NCBI GenBank assembly: GCA_002425765.1
Contig: DIMW01000002.1
Coordinates: forward strand, 4,412-68,411
DNA length: 64,000 nucleotides
Direction of reading: 5' to 3'
DNA from: Spirochaetaceae bacterium UBA5556
Lineage (GTDB): Bacteria > Spirochaetota > Spirochaetia > Treponematales > Rectinemataceae
Of the stretch, positions 1 through 7,942 are shown piece by piece. A model generated the notes under the pieces. That model did not search any database. It saw only the letters and a program-made list of their open reading frames with translations, and had not been told where the DNA came from. Positions within the stretch are counted from its first letter, which is position 1, and every line of letters starts with the position of its first letter. The position numbers and the translations under genes were made by a program.

Positions 1-2109
1 GGCGCCAAGGCCGTGGTCAAGATCATCAGCCCTCAGATTCTCCACAAGACCGAGGTGCAGGGCGTCGAAATCGTCGAAAACGGCGCAGAGGCCATCGCGG
101 CCGCGCTGCGCCGCATGGAATCGCGCTTCGGGGGTGTGCCGCGCGATGGCTTCACGGTGAACGAATTCGTCGCGTTTGAGCCGAAACTCGGGCACGAGAT
201 GATCTTCGGCTACCGCTTCGCGCCGGATTTCGGGCCGATCGTGAGCTTCGGCCCGGGAGGCATCTACACCGAATACCTCGCGTCGAAATTCAGGGCGGGA
301 GCGGCGAACCTCATTCTCTCGCCCTGCGTTTCGGATCAAAAGACACTCGAAACGCTCCTCAAAGAGAACGTCGTCTACGGGCTTCTCTGCGCGGGGCTTA
401 GAAACACGGAGCCCGAGCTCGACCCCGACGTCCTCCGGGACGCGATCCAGCGCTTCCTTGACGCGGCGGACGCGCTCTCGGCGGCCGGCATAGGCGAATT
501 CGAGGTGAACCCGATGGTGCTCTCGCGCGCCGGTGAGCTCGTCGCGCTGGACTGCCTCGTCACGCTCAAGGATTTCTCCTCGATGGGCCTCGCCCAAGAC
601 GAAGAGGGCTTGCCCATCAACATGGCGCAGCGTACGCGCCCCGTGCGGGAGATCGGTCGGATACTCAAGCCGGTCAGCGCCGCGATCATCGGCGTCTCCG
701 AGAAGAGCATCAACAACGGCCGCATCATCCTCCGGAACCTCATCCAGAACGGCTTCGACACTTCCCGCCTCTACGTGGTGAAAGCGGGAATCGATTCGAT
801 CGACGGCTGCCGCTGCGTGCCGGACGTCGCCTCGCTGCCCGAAAAAGTGGATCTCTTCGTGCTGGTTATCCCGGCGGCGGCCACGCCCCCCACCCTCGCG
901 GACATCGCGCGGCACGACAAGGCCTGGACCATCATCGTCATTCCGGGCGGGCTGGAGGAAAAAGCGGGCTCCGGCGAGATTGTCGCCGAGATGCGCAAAG
1001 CTCTCGCCGAGGCCCGCGCTCAGGGAAAAGGACCTCTCATCAACGGGGGCAACTGCCTCGGCATCCGCTCCGTGCCCGGTAAGTACAACACACTCTTCAT
1101 CCCTGAATACAAACTCCCCATGCCCAAGGGCAGGGTCGAACCGCTCGCGCTGATCTCCCAGTCCGGAGCCTTTGCCGTCACGCGCCTCTCGAAGCATCAG
1201 AACATCAACCCGAAGTACGCCCTCACGCTCGGCAACCAGATGGATCTCACCGTGGGCGACTATCTCGACTATCTGGCCAAGGACCCCGAGCTGCACGTCT
1301 TCGCGGTCTACGTCGAAGGGTTCAAACCCCTCGACGGGGAAAAGACGCTCCGCGCGTGCAGGCGCATCTCGGATTCGGGACGGAGCGTCATCTTCTACCG
1401 CGCGGGCAGAACCCAGGCGGGAGCGGGAGCGGCGGCGAGCCACACGGCGAGCATCGCGGGCGATTATCCGGTGACAAAACAGCTTCTCTCCCAGGCCGGG
1501 GGAATCGTCTGCGACAGTCTCGACGAGTTCGACGACGCGGTCACGCTCTTCACCCTGCTTGACGGGCGCAAGGCCAGAGGGAATAAGCTGGCCGCCGTCT
1601 CCAACGCCGGCTTTGAATGCGTGGCGATCGCGGACAACCTTGGGGGCATGGCGCTCTCCTCATTTGGCGAAGCCACCAGATCCACCCTCGGCGAAATCTT
1701 CAAAAACGCGCGCATCGCGGATATCGTCGACATCCACAATCCCGTCGACCTGACACCGATGGCCGGCGACGACGCCTACGACGGCGCCTTCCGCGCGGCC
1801 ATGTTCGATCCCGGGTCCGACCTGGGCATTGTGGGCATCGTGCCGCTCACGGGGATGATGAATTCGCTCCCGGCCGATTCGTCCGTCCACGGCGAAGACA
1901 TCACGCGGGAAGATTCACTCGGGGTGCGGTACGGCGAACTGATAGGCGAGACCGATAAGCCTTTTGTCGCGGTCGTCGACACGGGGCCCCTCTACGACCC
2001 CTTGTGCCAGGAGCTTGAAAGACGCGGCATCGTGGTGTTCCGCACCGCCGACCGCGCCCTCAAGATGCTCGAACTGTGGAGAAAATCGCCCGCCGGGCGC
2101 GTGGACTGA
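1..2109 (+). CDS. Acetate/acyl-CoA ligase (ADP-forming), beta-alpha fusion, 5' end outside the window
   Basis: The reading frame is open from base 1, so the N-terminus lies upstream; the visible part already starts inside the ATP-grasp (beta-like) domain at KIISPQILHKTEVQGV. About residues 1-215 of the visible protein are ATP-grasp; from about 220 a CoA-binding Rossmann domain and then the ligase-CoA (alpha-like) domain follow. The motif AASHTAS carries the His (codon at 1441) that is phosphorylated in this family. The enzyme interconverts acyl-CoA, ADP and phosphate with free acid, CoA and ATP, in the cytoplasm, usually as the last energy-conserving step of amino acid or sugar fermentation. 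Acetyl-CoA is the commonest substrate, but other acyl-CoAs cannot be excluded. A GCN5 acetyltransferase fusion at the missing end is possible but unseen. It converges on the lipid module at 2191. Confidence 0.9.
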   Translation, partial: GAKAVVKIISPQILHKTEVQGVEIVENGAEAIAAALRRMESRFGGVPRDGFTVNEFVAFEPKLGHEMIFGYRFAPDFGPIVSFGPGGIYTEYLASKFRAGAANLILSPCVSDQKTLETLLKENVVYGLLCAGLRNTEPELDPDVLRDAIQRFLDAADALSAAGIGEFEVNPMVLSRAGELVALDCLVTLKDFSSMGLAQDEEGLPINMAQRTRPVREIGRILKPVSAAIIGVSEKSINNGRIILRNLIQNGFDTSRLYVVKAGIDSIDGCRCVPDVASLPEKVDLFVLVIPAAATPPTLADIARHDKAWTIIVIPGGLEEKAGSGEIVAEMRKALAEARAQGKGPLINGGNCLGIRSVPGKYNTLFIPEYKLPMPKGRVEPLALISQSGAFAVTRLSKHQNINPKYALTLGNQMDLTVGDYLDYLAKDPELHVFAVYVEGFKPLDGEKTLRACRRISDSGRSVIFYRAGRTQAGAGAAASHTASIAGDYPVTKQLLSQAGGIVCDSLDEFDDAVTLFTLLDGRKARGNKLAAVSNAGFECVAIADNLGGMALSSFGEATRSTLGEIFKNARIADIVDIHNPVDLTPMAGDDAYDGAFRAAMFDPGSDLGIVGIVPLTGMMNSLPADSSVHGEDITREDSLGVRYGELIGETDKPFVAVVDTGPLYDPLCQELERRGIVVFRTADRALKMLELWRKSPAGRVD

Positions 2110-2190
2110 ATCCGCGGATCGCCTGAAAGGACCGCGTTCCTTCAGCATCTACTGTCAGAGTTATGCGCGATGCGGCCGGGGCCAGTCTTC

Positions 2191-4056
2191 TTATGCTTCG
2201 AGCGGAAGCCCTGCGACGCCGATGGCCCCGCGCCACGCGAGGGAGGCGAGCACGGGCCCCATCTCGGAAATCACGATGTTTGAATCAGAGTGAAAATTCG
2301 CCGCGCAGAGGTCCGAGAGGCGCAGGGCTTCATCGACCGCATCGACATGAGAAATGTGCAGTTCCACCCGCGAATCCGCGGGAAAGGCTTTCTTTATCCT
2401 TGAAAAAAGCGCTGACACGGTATTGCGCTCTCCCGCGTATATTCCCGCGGTCCGCGCCCTGCCTTCCTGATCGGTGGCGAGTAGCGGCCTCAGTCCGAAT
2501 TTCCTCAGGACGAGGCTTTTCAGGCCATGGAGTCGCCCCGAACGAATGAGGCTCGAAAGATCGCACACGGCCACGAAGAACACGAGTCTCTTTTGCAGGT
2601 CTTCGAGTTTGGCGGCGATTTCCCGAGCGCCACGCCCCTGCTCCGCCATCTCGACGGCGCGCCGCACGAGCAGGCCCTGCGCCGAGGTGACGGTTCTTGA
2701 ATCGAAGGCGACGACCCTGTTGCCGAAAGGAAGCGCCGCGCGTACGCCGGTCTGGAAGGTGCCGGAAAGCGCGGAAGTCAGTCCAATATAGAGAATCTCT
2801 TTCGAATGTGCCGAGACGAGCGCGAATGCTCTGGAGAACGCGGCGTCGGTCGGCTGGCTTGTGGACATCGCGAAGCCTGGTCGCTCTTTCATGAGACGAT
2901 GAATTTTCTGGAGAGCGAGCGCGGGGCCATCGGGGCGAGCTTTGCCGTCGATGGTGATGAGTGCCGGTACCTTGAGCACGCCGTGTTCGAGGAGGAAAGC
3001 CTCGGGAAGATCGCAGCCGGTATCGGTGACGACGGCGCAGCCCCGGACGCTCTGCGCGGTTCTCGTCCGATGCGCGAGCCTTGTCTGCAGCCTCATGTCG
3101 TCGACTTTGTGCGCCTCGACGACTCCCCGCGAGTCGAGCATGTCGAAGACATCGCTCGGAGAATTGGTGTGGACATGGACCTTGGCGAGGCTCTGCGTGC
3201 CCGCGACGACTATGGAATCCCCAAAAGCCGCCAGTTCGGCTTTTATCGCGTCGAGATCGAGCTTTTCGCCGTGCACGAGAGCCTCGGTGCAGTAGCGGAA
3301 AGTGGCACTGTCCGCATCCGCGAGGATTTCGAATTCAGGCTGAGCCTCTGTGTCAAGCTGAGCTTCGGCGAAGACTTCGAGCGCTGAGGCTCCCGAAGCC
3401 GCACGCCCCCGGTCTGCCCGAAGCGTCTCCCTCAGAGAACCTGATCTGATGAACTGAGCGATACCCTCGAGCATGTGGACAAAGCCCTTTGCCCCGGCAT
3501 CGACGACTCCCGCACGCCTCATCTCGGGCAGCACGTCCCTCGTCTTTGCGAGCGAAGTCTTTGCCGATTCATACGCGGCGATGAACACGTGGAGAATATC
3601 GTCGGATTGCTGGGCCTTCTCGCGCAGGGCGTGCGCCCAGTCGTGGAGTACGGTGAGAATCGTGCCTTCCTTTGGAACCGAGAGTGCCCGGCGCGTCTTT
3701 TCGGCGGCGAGAACCGCGGCGTTCGCAAACCGCTTCGCGCTTATGCGCGCCTCATGCCCCAGCTCTTCCGCGAGCGCCGAAAAAAATTGAGCCAGAATCG
3801 CGCCTGAATTGCCCTTCGCCGCGGCGAGAGCGGACTGCGCCACTCTTTTGAGCACGCTTCCCGCATTCCGTGGCCGAAAAGTGGCGAGAGAGGCGGATAT
3901 GGCGCGCGCCGTGCTCGCCATGTTCGTGCCGGTGTCGCCGTCGGGTACGGGAAATACATTGATCGCGTTGAGGCTCGCGATGTTCTGCATGAGCGAATGG
4001 GAGCCAGCCGTCAGGGCGAGTCTGAGCCGTGGTCCGTCGAGGTAGGAAATCTTCAT
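2191..4056 (-). CDS. Fused fatty acid kinase (DAK2/FakA-like plus DegV/FakB-like), copy 1
   Basis: 621 aa. Residues 1-200 are a DAK2 (DhaL-like) nucleotide domain with DGDTGTNM at 39-46 and GNSGAILAQ at 82-90. Residues 240-325 match the middle domain of FakA (RYCTEA, GDSIVVAG, KVHVHT). From about 338 to the end is a complete DegV/FakB fold: VVTDTGCDLP, the fatty-acid-carboxylate motif STSQPT near 398-403, GLTSALSGTF, and ISHVDA near the C-terminus. In Firmicutes FakA phosphorylates fatty acid held by a separate FakB; here the FakA C-terminal domain is replaced by the carrier itself. The product would be acyl-phosphate for the plsY just upstream. No Shine-Dalgarno site precedes the ATG; a -10 hexamer ends 8 nt before it. 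Paralogue of 4918-6705. Kinase activity is inferred. Confidence 0.85.
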   Translation of the reverse strand: MKISYLDGPRLRLALTAGSHSLMQNIASLNAINVFPVPDGDTGTNMASTARAISASLATFRPRNAGSVLKRVAQSALAAAKGNSGAILAQFFSALAEELGHEARISAKRFANAAVLAAEKTRRALSVPKEGTILTVLHDWAHALREKAQQSDDILHVFIAAYESAKTSLAKTRDVLPEMRRAGVVDAGAKGFVHMLEGIAQFIRSGSLRETLRADRGRAASGASALEVFAEAQLDTEAQPEFEILADADSATFRYCTEALVHGEKLDLDAIKAELAAFGDSIVVAGTQSLAKVHVHTNSPSDVFDMLDSRGVVEAHKVDDMRLQTRLAHRTRTAQSVRGCAVVTDTGCDLPEAFLLEHGVLKVPALITIDGKARPDGPALALQKIHRLMKERPGFAMSTSQPTDAAFSRAFALVSAHSKEILYIGLTSALSGTFQTGVRAALPFGNRVVAFDSRTVTSAQGLLVRRAVEMAEQGRGAREIAAKLEDLQKRLVFFVAVCDLSSLIRSGRLHGLKSLVLRKFGLRPLLATDQEGRARTAGIYAGERNTVSALFSRIKKAFPADSRVELHISHVDAVDEALRLSDLCAANFHSDSNIVISEMGPVLASLAWRGAIGVAGLPLEA

Positions 4057-4064
4057 TGAAATTT

Positions 4065-4093
4065 ACAATATTACATCTTGTGTCAGAAAGCAA
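4065..4093 (-). promoter_or_regulatory. Candidate leaderless promoter of fused fatty acid kinase copy 1
   Basis: On the minus strand TTGCTT (4088-4093), a 17-bp spacer and TATTGT (4065-4070), with only 8 nt between the -10 and the ATG at 4056. No Shine-Dalgarno sequence lies in between. The same TATTGT element at nearly the same distance precedes copy 2 (6715-6720). Confidence 0.5.
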
Positions 4094-4263
4094 GGCGGCC
4101 GGACGAGTCGAACCATGGCGGCAGCCCAAAGCATGAGCGACACTGTGGCTCCGACGGACTATTCAGGGATAAACAGCGGCCACGAGACGCCCTCGCCCAA
4201 GCCCCCACAAGACGCTCCATAGGGAATCCATGGGGAAATAAGAAGGGAGTGCCCTCAGGCCAA
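4094..4263. other. Gap between plsY and fatty acid kinase copy 1
   Basis: Apart from the promoter next to 4056, nothing is visible here: no clear terminator or RNA gene. Open frames running through it are shadows of plsY. Confidence 0.4.
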
Positions 4264-4914
4264 TCAAGCGCCCTTTTGTCTGTTCTTCCTGCGCAGGAAC
4301 CGGAACTTTTCGAAAGCCTGCTCCTGCCCCTTCAATATTCGCCTTATGTTCGCGCGATGCGTGAACACGATGAAGAGCGCCACCGCGACGCCGAGCCCCA
4401 GATACCAAGGGTTCGCGGGCCTTCCCTGCGCCCCCAGCGCGATCGCCAAAGGAAGAATGATCGCCGCCGTCATCGAAGCCGCCGACACGACGCCCGTCAA
4501 GCCGACCACGAGCAGAAATCCGACCGCGCAAAAAATCGCGGCTGTCGGCGCCATCACAATGAGCGCCCCGGCCCCTGTCGCCACCCCCTTCCCTCCCCGG
4601 AAGCCCGCGAATATCGGAAACACGTGGCCGAGCATCGCCGCGACGGCACCCATCACCTGGAGAGCCTCCCGGGGCAGACCGGCATTCCTCCCCGCCCACG
4701 CGGCCAGAACGACCGCCAGCGCCCCCTTGCCGACATCGAAAAGCATGACGGGGATGGCCACCCTAGCGCCGAACACCCTGAAGATATTCGTCGCGCCGGT
4801 GGCATTGGAACCATGTTCGCGTGGGTCTTTACCAAAGAGCGACTTTCCGACGATCAATCCCGTCGGAAACGAACCAGTGAGATAGGCAAGCAAAACACCT
4901 AAAATCAAACCCAT
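4264..4914 (-). CDS. plsY: Acyl-phosphate:glycerol-3-phosphate acyltransferase PlsY
   Basis: 216 aa, the usual size for PlsY, with about five to seven hydrophobic segments. It transfers the acyl group of acyl-phosphate to glycerol-3-phosphate at the inner membrane, the first step of phospholipid synthesis. The three family motifs are visible: GSFPTGLIVGK near the N-terminus, the HGSNATGATN loop near 34-43, and GGKGVATGAGAL in the middle. The ATG follows TGAGGAGTGAGAA, whose Shine-Dalgarno part overlaps the end of the upstream kinase fusion (stop at 4918), so the two are translationally coupled. Between two predicted acyl-phosphate-making enzymes, its job is to use their product. Confidence 0.95.
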   Translation of the reverse strand: MGLILGVLLAYLTGSFPTGLIVGKSLFGKDPREHGSNATGATNIFRVFGARVAIPVMLFDVGKGALAVVLAAWAGRNAGLPREALQVMGAVAAMLGHVFPIFAGFRGGKGVATGAGALIVMAPTAAIFCAVGFLLVVGLTGVVSAASMTAAIILPLAIALGAQGRPANPWYLGLGVAVALFIVFTHRANIRRILKGQEQAFEKFRFLRRKNRQKGA

Positions 4915-4917
4915 TTC

Positions 4918-6705
4918 TCACTCCTCAGGCAGCACCGCGATTCCGACCGCCCCAAGCCAGGCCAGCGACGCCAAAAGTGGCCCCATCTGCACAATGTCGA
5001 CCCGGCTCACTGGTCTAAGATACCCGAGCACGGCTTCTCTCAGGCGCGCCGCTTCCCCTGGGGCGTTCACGTGGCTTATGAGAATTGAAGCGCGCACGCC
5101 TCTCCGCACTTTCTTCTTTATGTTAGAGAGAAGCTTTCGCACTCCGTTTTTTTCGCCGACGTACATGCCGCCGGAGACAGCCCTGCCCTCATCGCTCGGC
5201 GCGATGATCGGCCGAATCCCAAGTTTCGTCAGCACGAGTCCCTTCACACCGCTCAGCCTGCCTGTCCGGATGAGGCTTGTCAGATTCGGCACCGCGACAT
5301 ACAGGAGAAGCTTTTTGCGCCAGATCTCGATCGCTTCCACGATAGTTTCGGCGTCGGCTCCTCTTTCCGCGAGCTCCGCGGCCTTTCGCACAAGGAGCCC
5401 ATAGCCCGCCGTTATTTCGCGCCCATCCACGCAGCGCACGAGGTTGCCGAAGCGCTCCGCTGCTCGCCGGCCCGCCTCGAAGGTGCCGGAAAGCACCGAC
5501 GCGAATCCGATGTAGAGCACCTGCTCGGCCGTCGAAAGCGCGATGCTGAAGGAACGCTCGAACGCGGCGTGCGTTGGCTGGCTCGTCGAGATCGTCAGCG
5601 CCGGATCGTTCGCCATGCGGGCGTGAAGGCGCGCGAGGTCGAAGCCTGCCCCGTCGGAGCGAGCCCTGCCATTGGTGAAAAGGATGAGCGGCACGCGCAC
5701 AATGCCGTATTTCAACAGTTCTCCTTCGGGCAGATCGCAGGCGCTGTCGGCGACGATCGCGCATCTGCGCATGGCGCGAGCCACGATCCGTTCCTGGAGG
5801 AGCATGTCGTCCACCTTGTGGCCGGAGGCCTCGCCGAGCGTATCGAGGTAATCGAAAAACTCTCCCGGCCTTGAGGTGTGTATATGTATCCTACAGAGCG
5901 AAGCGTCTCCGGCCACGACTATCGAGTCGCCGAATTCGCCGGCCGCATCCCTCAGGGCGTCGAGACCGATGGTGGGCTTGGCAAGTAAAGCTTCGGTGCA
6001 GTAGCGGAATTGGCCCACAGGTCCACCGAGATGCAGAGCCGCGCTCGAAGCGACCGCCGTGCCCGCGCCGAGCTCGCGCGAAAACTTCCCTGTCCGCAGA
6101 AATTGCTCGATCCCCTCGATGATGTGGACAAAGCCTTTCGCGCCGGCGTCGACGACATGCGCTTTCCTCATCTCGGGCAGAATAGCGATCGTTCGCGCGC
6201 AGGAAGCCCGCGCGACATTGCCCGCATGCAGGAAGGACGTGAGAAAATTCTGTGTGTCCTGCGCTTTCTGATGAAATGCGCGTGCCCAGTCTTCGAGCAC
6301 CGTGAGAATAGTGCCTTCCTTTGGCTCGCGGAGGGCGTGTTTCGCCTTCTGTGCGGCGCTCACGGCCGCCCGCGAAAAACGCATCGCGGTGACGGCGGTC
6401 TCTCCCCTGAGCTCGGCGGCGAGTCCGAGCATGAACTGCGCGAGGATCGCGCCGGAATTGCCCCGCGAAGAGCCGAGCATCGAACGAGCGGCGATATCGA
6501 GGACTTTCCCCACCTCGGAGGGAAGGGGCTCCGGAATATTAGTGATGACGACTTCCATGGTGCAGGCCATGTTGGTCCCCGTATCTCCGTCAGGGACGGG
6601 AAACACATTGATTCTGTTGAGCTGGGCGGCTTTGTCGAGCAGAGAACGTGCGCCCGCCATAAGAGCCTTGCCCATCGAGGGACCGTCGATGACATCTTCT
6701 CGCAT
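4918..6705 (-). CDS. Fused fatty acid kinase (DAK2/FakA-like plus DegV/FakB-like), copy 2
   Basis: 595 aa from the chosen start. The frame is open further upstream, but the ATG at 6705 (MREDVIDGPS) aligns residue for residue with the start of copy 1 (MKISYLDGPR), so the longer form is rejected. Order: DAK2 domain with DGDTGTNM at 39-46 and GNSGAILAQ, FakA middle domain (RYCTEA, GDSIVVAG, RIHIHT), then DegV/FakB domain with ADSACDLP, STSQPT, GFASVLSGTF and ISHVNA. The two copies differ most in the DegV half, as expected if each carries a different fatty acid (FakB proteins choose saturated or unsaturated chains); this is inference. First gene of the kinase-plsY pair. The ATG has no Shine-Dalgarno site and a -10 hexamer ends 9 nt upstream. 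Confidence 0.85.
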   Translation of the reverse strand: MREDVIDGPSMGKALMAGARSLLDKAAQLNRINVFPVPDGDTGTNMACTMEVVITNIPEPLPSEVGKVLDIAARSMLGSSRGNSGAILAQFMLGLAAELRGETAVTAMRFSRAAVSAAQKAKHALREPKEGTILTVLEDWARAFHQKAQDTQNFLTSFLHAGNVARASCARTIAILPEMRKAHVVDAGAKGFVHIIEGIEQFLRTGKFSRELGAGTAVASSAALHLGGPVGQFRYCTEALLAKPTIGLDALRDAAGEFGDSIVVAGDASLCRIHIHTSRPGEFFDYLDTLGEASGHKVDDMLLQERIVARAMRRCAIVADSACDLPEGELLKYGIVRVPLILFTNGRARSDGAGFDLARLHARMANDPALTISTSQPTHAAFERSFSIALSTAEQVLYIGFASVLSGTFEAGRRAAERFGNLVRCVDGREITAGYGLLVRKAAELAERGADAETIVEAIEIWRKKLLLYVAVPNLTSLIRTGRLSGVKGLVLTKLGIRPIIAPSDEGRAVSGGMYVGEKNGVRKLLSNIKKKVRRGVRASILISHVNAPGEAARLREAVLGYLRPVSRVDIVQMGPLLASLAWLGAVGIAVLPEE

Positions 6706-6714
6706 TCTGTCTAA

Positions 6715-6744
6715 ACAATACTGTTTTTTGAATATCGAACGCAA
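6715..6744 (-). promoter_or_regulatory. Candidate leaderless promoter of fused fatty acid kinase copy 2
   Basis: Minus strand: TTGCGT (6739-6744), 18-bp spacer, TATTGT (6715-6720), then 9 nt to the ATG at 6705 with no ribosome binding site. The arrangement mirrors that of copy 1. Confidence 0.45.
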
Positions 6745-6913
6745 GCCGAACTTCAGCAGGCCCGGCCGACGGCAAGCCGCCAACAACAGGATGGGCAGAC
6801 AGACCGCCAGCGGGCTGCCTGCCAGTCATAGGGAAAAGAGTTGCACCCAGGCAGAGATGCCGCCCGTAAATGCGACCGCCTGTCTTCCGCAGGGTAAACA
6901 AGAGGCGGAGAAT

Positions 6914-7819
6914 TTACCGCCTCGCGTCGCGCTCCATGCGCGCGAACACATCCTCAAGCGTTCCTGAGAATGGTCCAGGCTTCTCCATCTTGATCGAGCA
7001 GAGGGCCGCCGCGAAGCGCAGGGATTCCTGCGGATCATGCGCGAGTCGCCACGCGAGATAGGCCGCGAAGGTCGTGTCGCCGCGCCCCGTGCGTCCGGAG
7101 AGATTGGAAGGAGTAAAGGGTGCCCGATACATTGTACCATTCACCAGCGCCATCACCTCGGTGTTGTGCGTGATCATGACCTCGGGCTCACGGCCGTCCG
7201 CATTCCTCCCCCATGCGGCGATTGTCCGCGCGGCTTTCTCCCGATCGCTGAGCCCGGTAAGAATCTCGGCCTCGGCGGCGTCGGCCTTGAAGTAGCGCAC
7301 AGAAGGCATATAGCGGTACTTGTTTTTCCAGTCCCGGAACAGCATTCTGCCATCAGGTTGGGCTTCGCGCAGGAGCCCCTGCGCGTCGACCGCTATGGCC
7401 GCCTTTCCGGAGAGTTCCTCGATGAGAGAATCCGGCAGCTCGCCCACGAACAGGCCGGCCAGATCGATTATCTTGGCGCTGGCGCCCTCGGGGATATCCG
7501 CCGCCGAGAACGGCTCCGCCCTGGACAAAAGGCTTGTCTCTCGCCGTTCATGATCGCTCGAGAGAAACACATTCCGTATCGAGGTCGTCGATGGGCTCGC
7601 ATGCGTGACAAGCTCAATGCCCTTTTGCAGCTTCGCCGCATCCAGGGCATAAAAATCTTCGGGCGCCGCTTTCGTGACGGCGAGCACACGGGCGCCCGCC
7701 CGCGCCGCAGACATTGAGGAATACAGGAGCGCTCCCCCGAAAAGCCTCGTTTCCCGTCCTTTTTCATCGATGATGATATCCTTCGAAAGGTGGCCGAGCA
7801 TGATGATGTCGAAGCGCAT
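6914..7819 (-). CDS. PfkB-family carbohydrate/nucleoside kinase, copy 1
   Basis: 301 aa, cytoplasmic. The C-terminal family signature is present as GRTGRGDTTFAAYL; Asp248 is the expected catalytic base, but the usual GAGD is GRGD. The middle has the substrate-domain motif YFKADAAEAEILTG, and the N-terminus starts with the ribokinase-like strand DIIMLGHLSKD. ATG at 7819 follows AAAGGAG with good spacing. It is divergent from the ABC operon at 7943 and shares its regulatory region, which holds two LacI-type operators. A close relative with the same GRGDT signature ends that operon (11986). Substrate unknown; a sugar, polyol or nucleoside taken up by the transporter is the natural guess. Phosphofructokinase activity should not be assumed. 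Confidence 0.8.
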   Translation of the reverse strand: MRFDIIMLGHLSKDIIIDEKGRETRLFGGALLYSSMSAARAGARVLAVTKAAPEDFYALDAAKLQKGIELVTHASPSTTSIRNVFLSSDHERRETSLLSRAEPFSAADIPEGASAKIIDLAGLFVGELPDSLIEELSGKAAIAVDAQGLLREAQPDGRMLFRDWKNKYRYMPSVRYFKADAAEAEILTGLSDREKAARTIAAWGRNADGREPEVMITHNTEVMALVNGTMYRAPFTPSNLSGRTGRGDTTFAAYLAWRLAHDPQESLRFAAALCSIKMEKPGPFSGTLEDVFARMERDARR

Positions 7820-7852
7820 ATAAATCTCCTTTACGCATGTATAGCAGTTATA

Positions 7853-7886
7853 TGAAAACGTTTTTAACTACCTGCAAACGATTTCA
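7853..7886. promoter_or_regulatory. Two LacI/GalR-type operators in a divergent promoter region
   Basis: TGAAAACGTTTTTA (7853-7866) and TGCAAACGATTTCA (7873-7886) both fit the TGNAANCG-type pseudo-palindrome with central CG bound by LacI/CcpA-family repressors. Their centres are 20 bp apart, about two helical turns, and the second ends next to the -35 of the transporter promoter. The first lies in the likely minus-strand promoter of the PfkB kinase. Both directions could be repressed together. The regulator is not in the window. Confidence 0.6.
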
Positions 7887-7887
7887 G

Positions 7888-7915
7888 TTGCATTCTTCCC
7901 AACTTATTTTATAAT
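7888..7915 (+). promoter_or_regulatory. Promoter of the first ABC transporter operon
   Basis: TTGCAT (7888-7893), 16-bp spacer, TATAAT (7910-7915), 27 nt before an ATG with AAAGGAGG. The hexamers and spacing equal those of the cytochrome promoter at 30200-30227. Confidence 0.65.
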
Positions 7916-7942
7916 AGACGACGTATAGAAAGGAGGCAATCT

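Noticed and set aside
2123..2145. Possible terminator between the acyl-CoA ligase and the lipid module
   Set aside because: The stem (CTGAAAGGA / TCCTTCAG) is short with a bulge and no T tract.
4078..4902. 274-codon frame on the plus strand opposite plsY
   Set aside because: Arg/His/Pro-rich composition of a shadow frame; plsY motifs are on the other strand.
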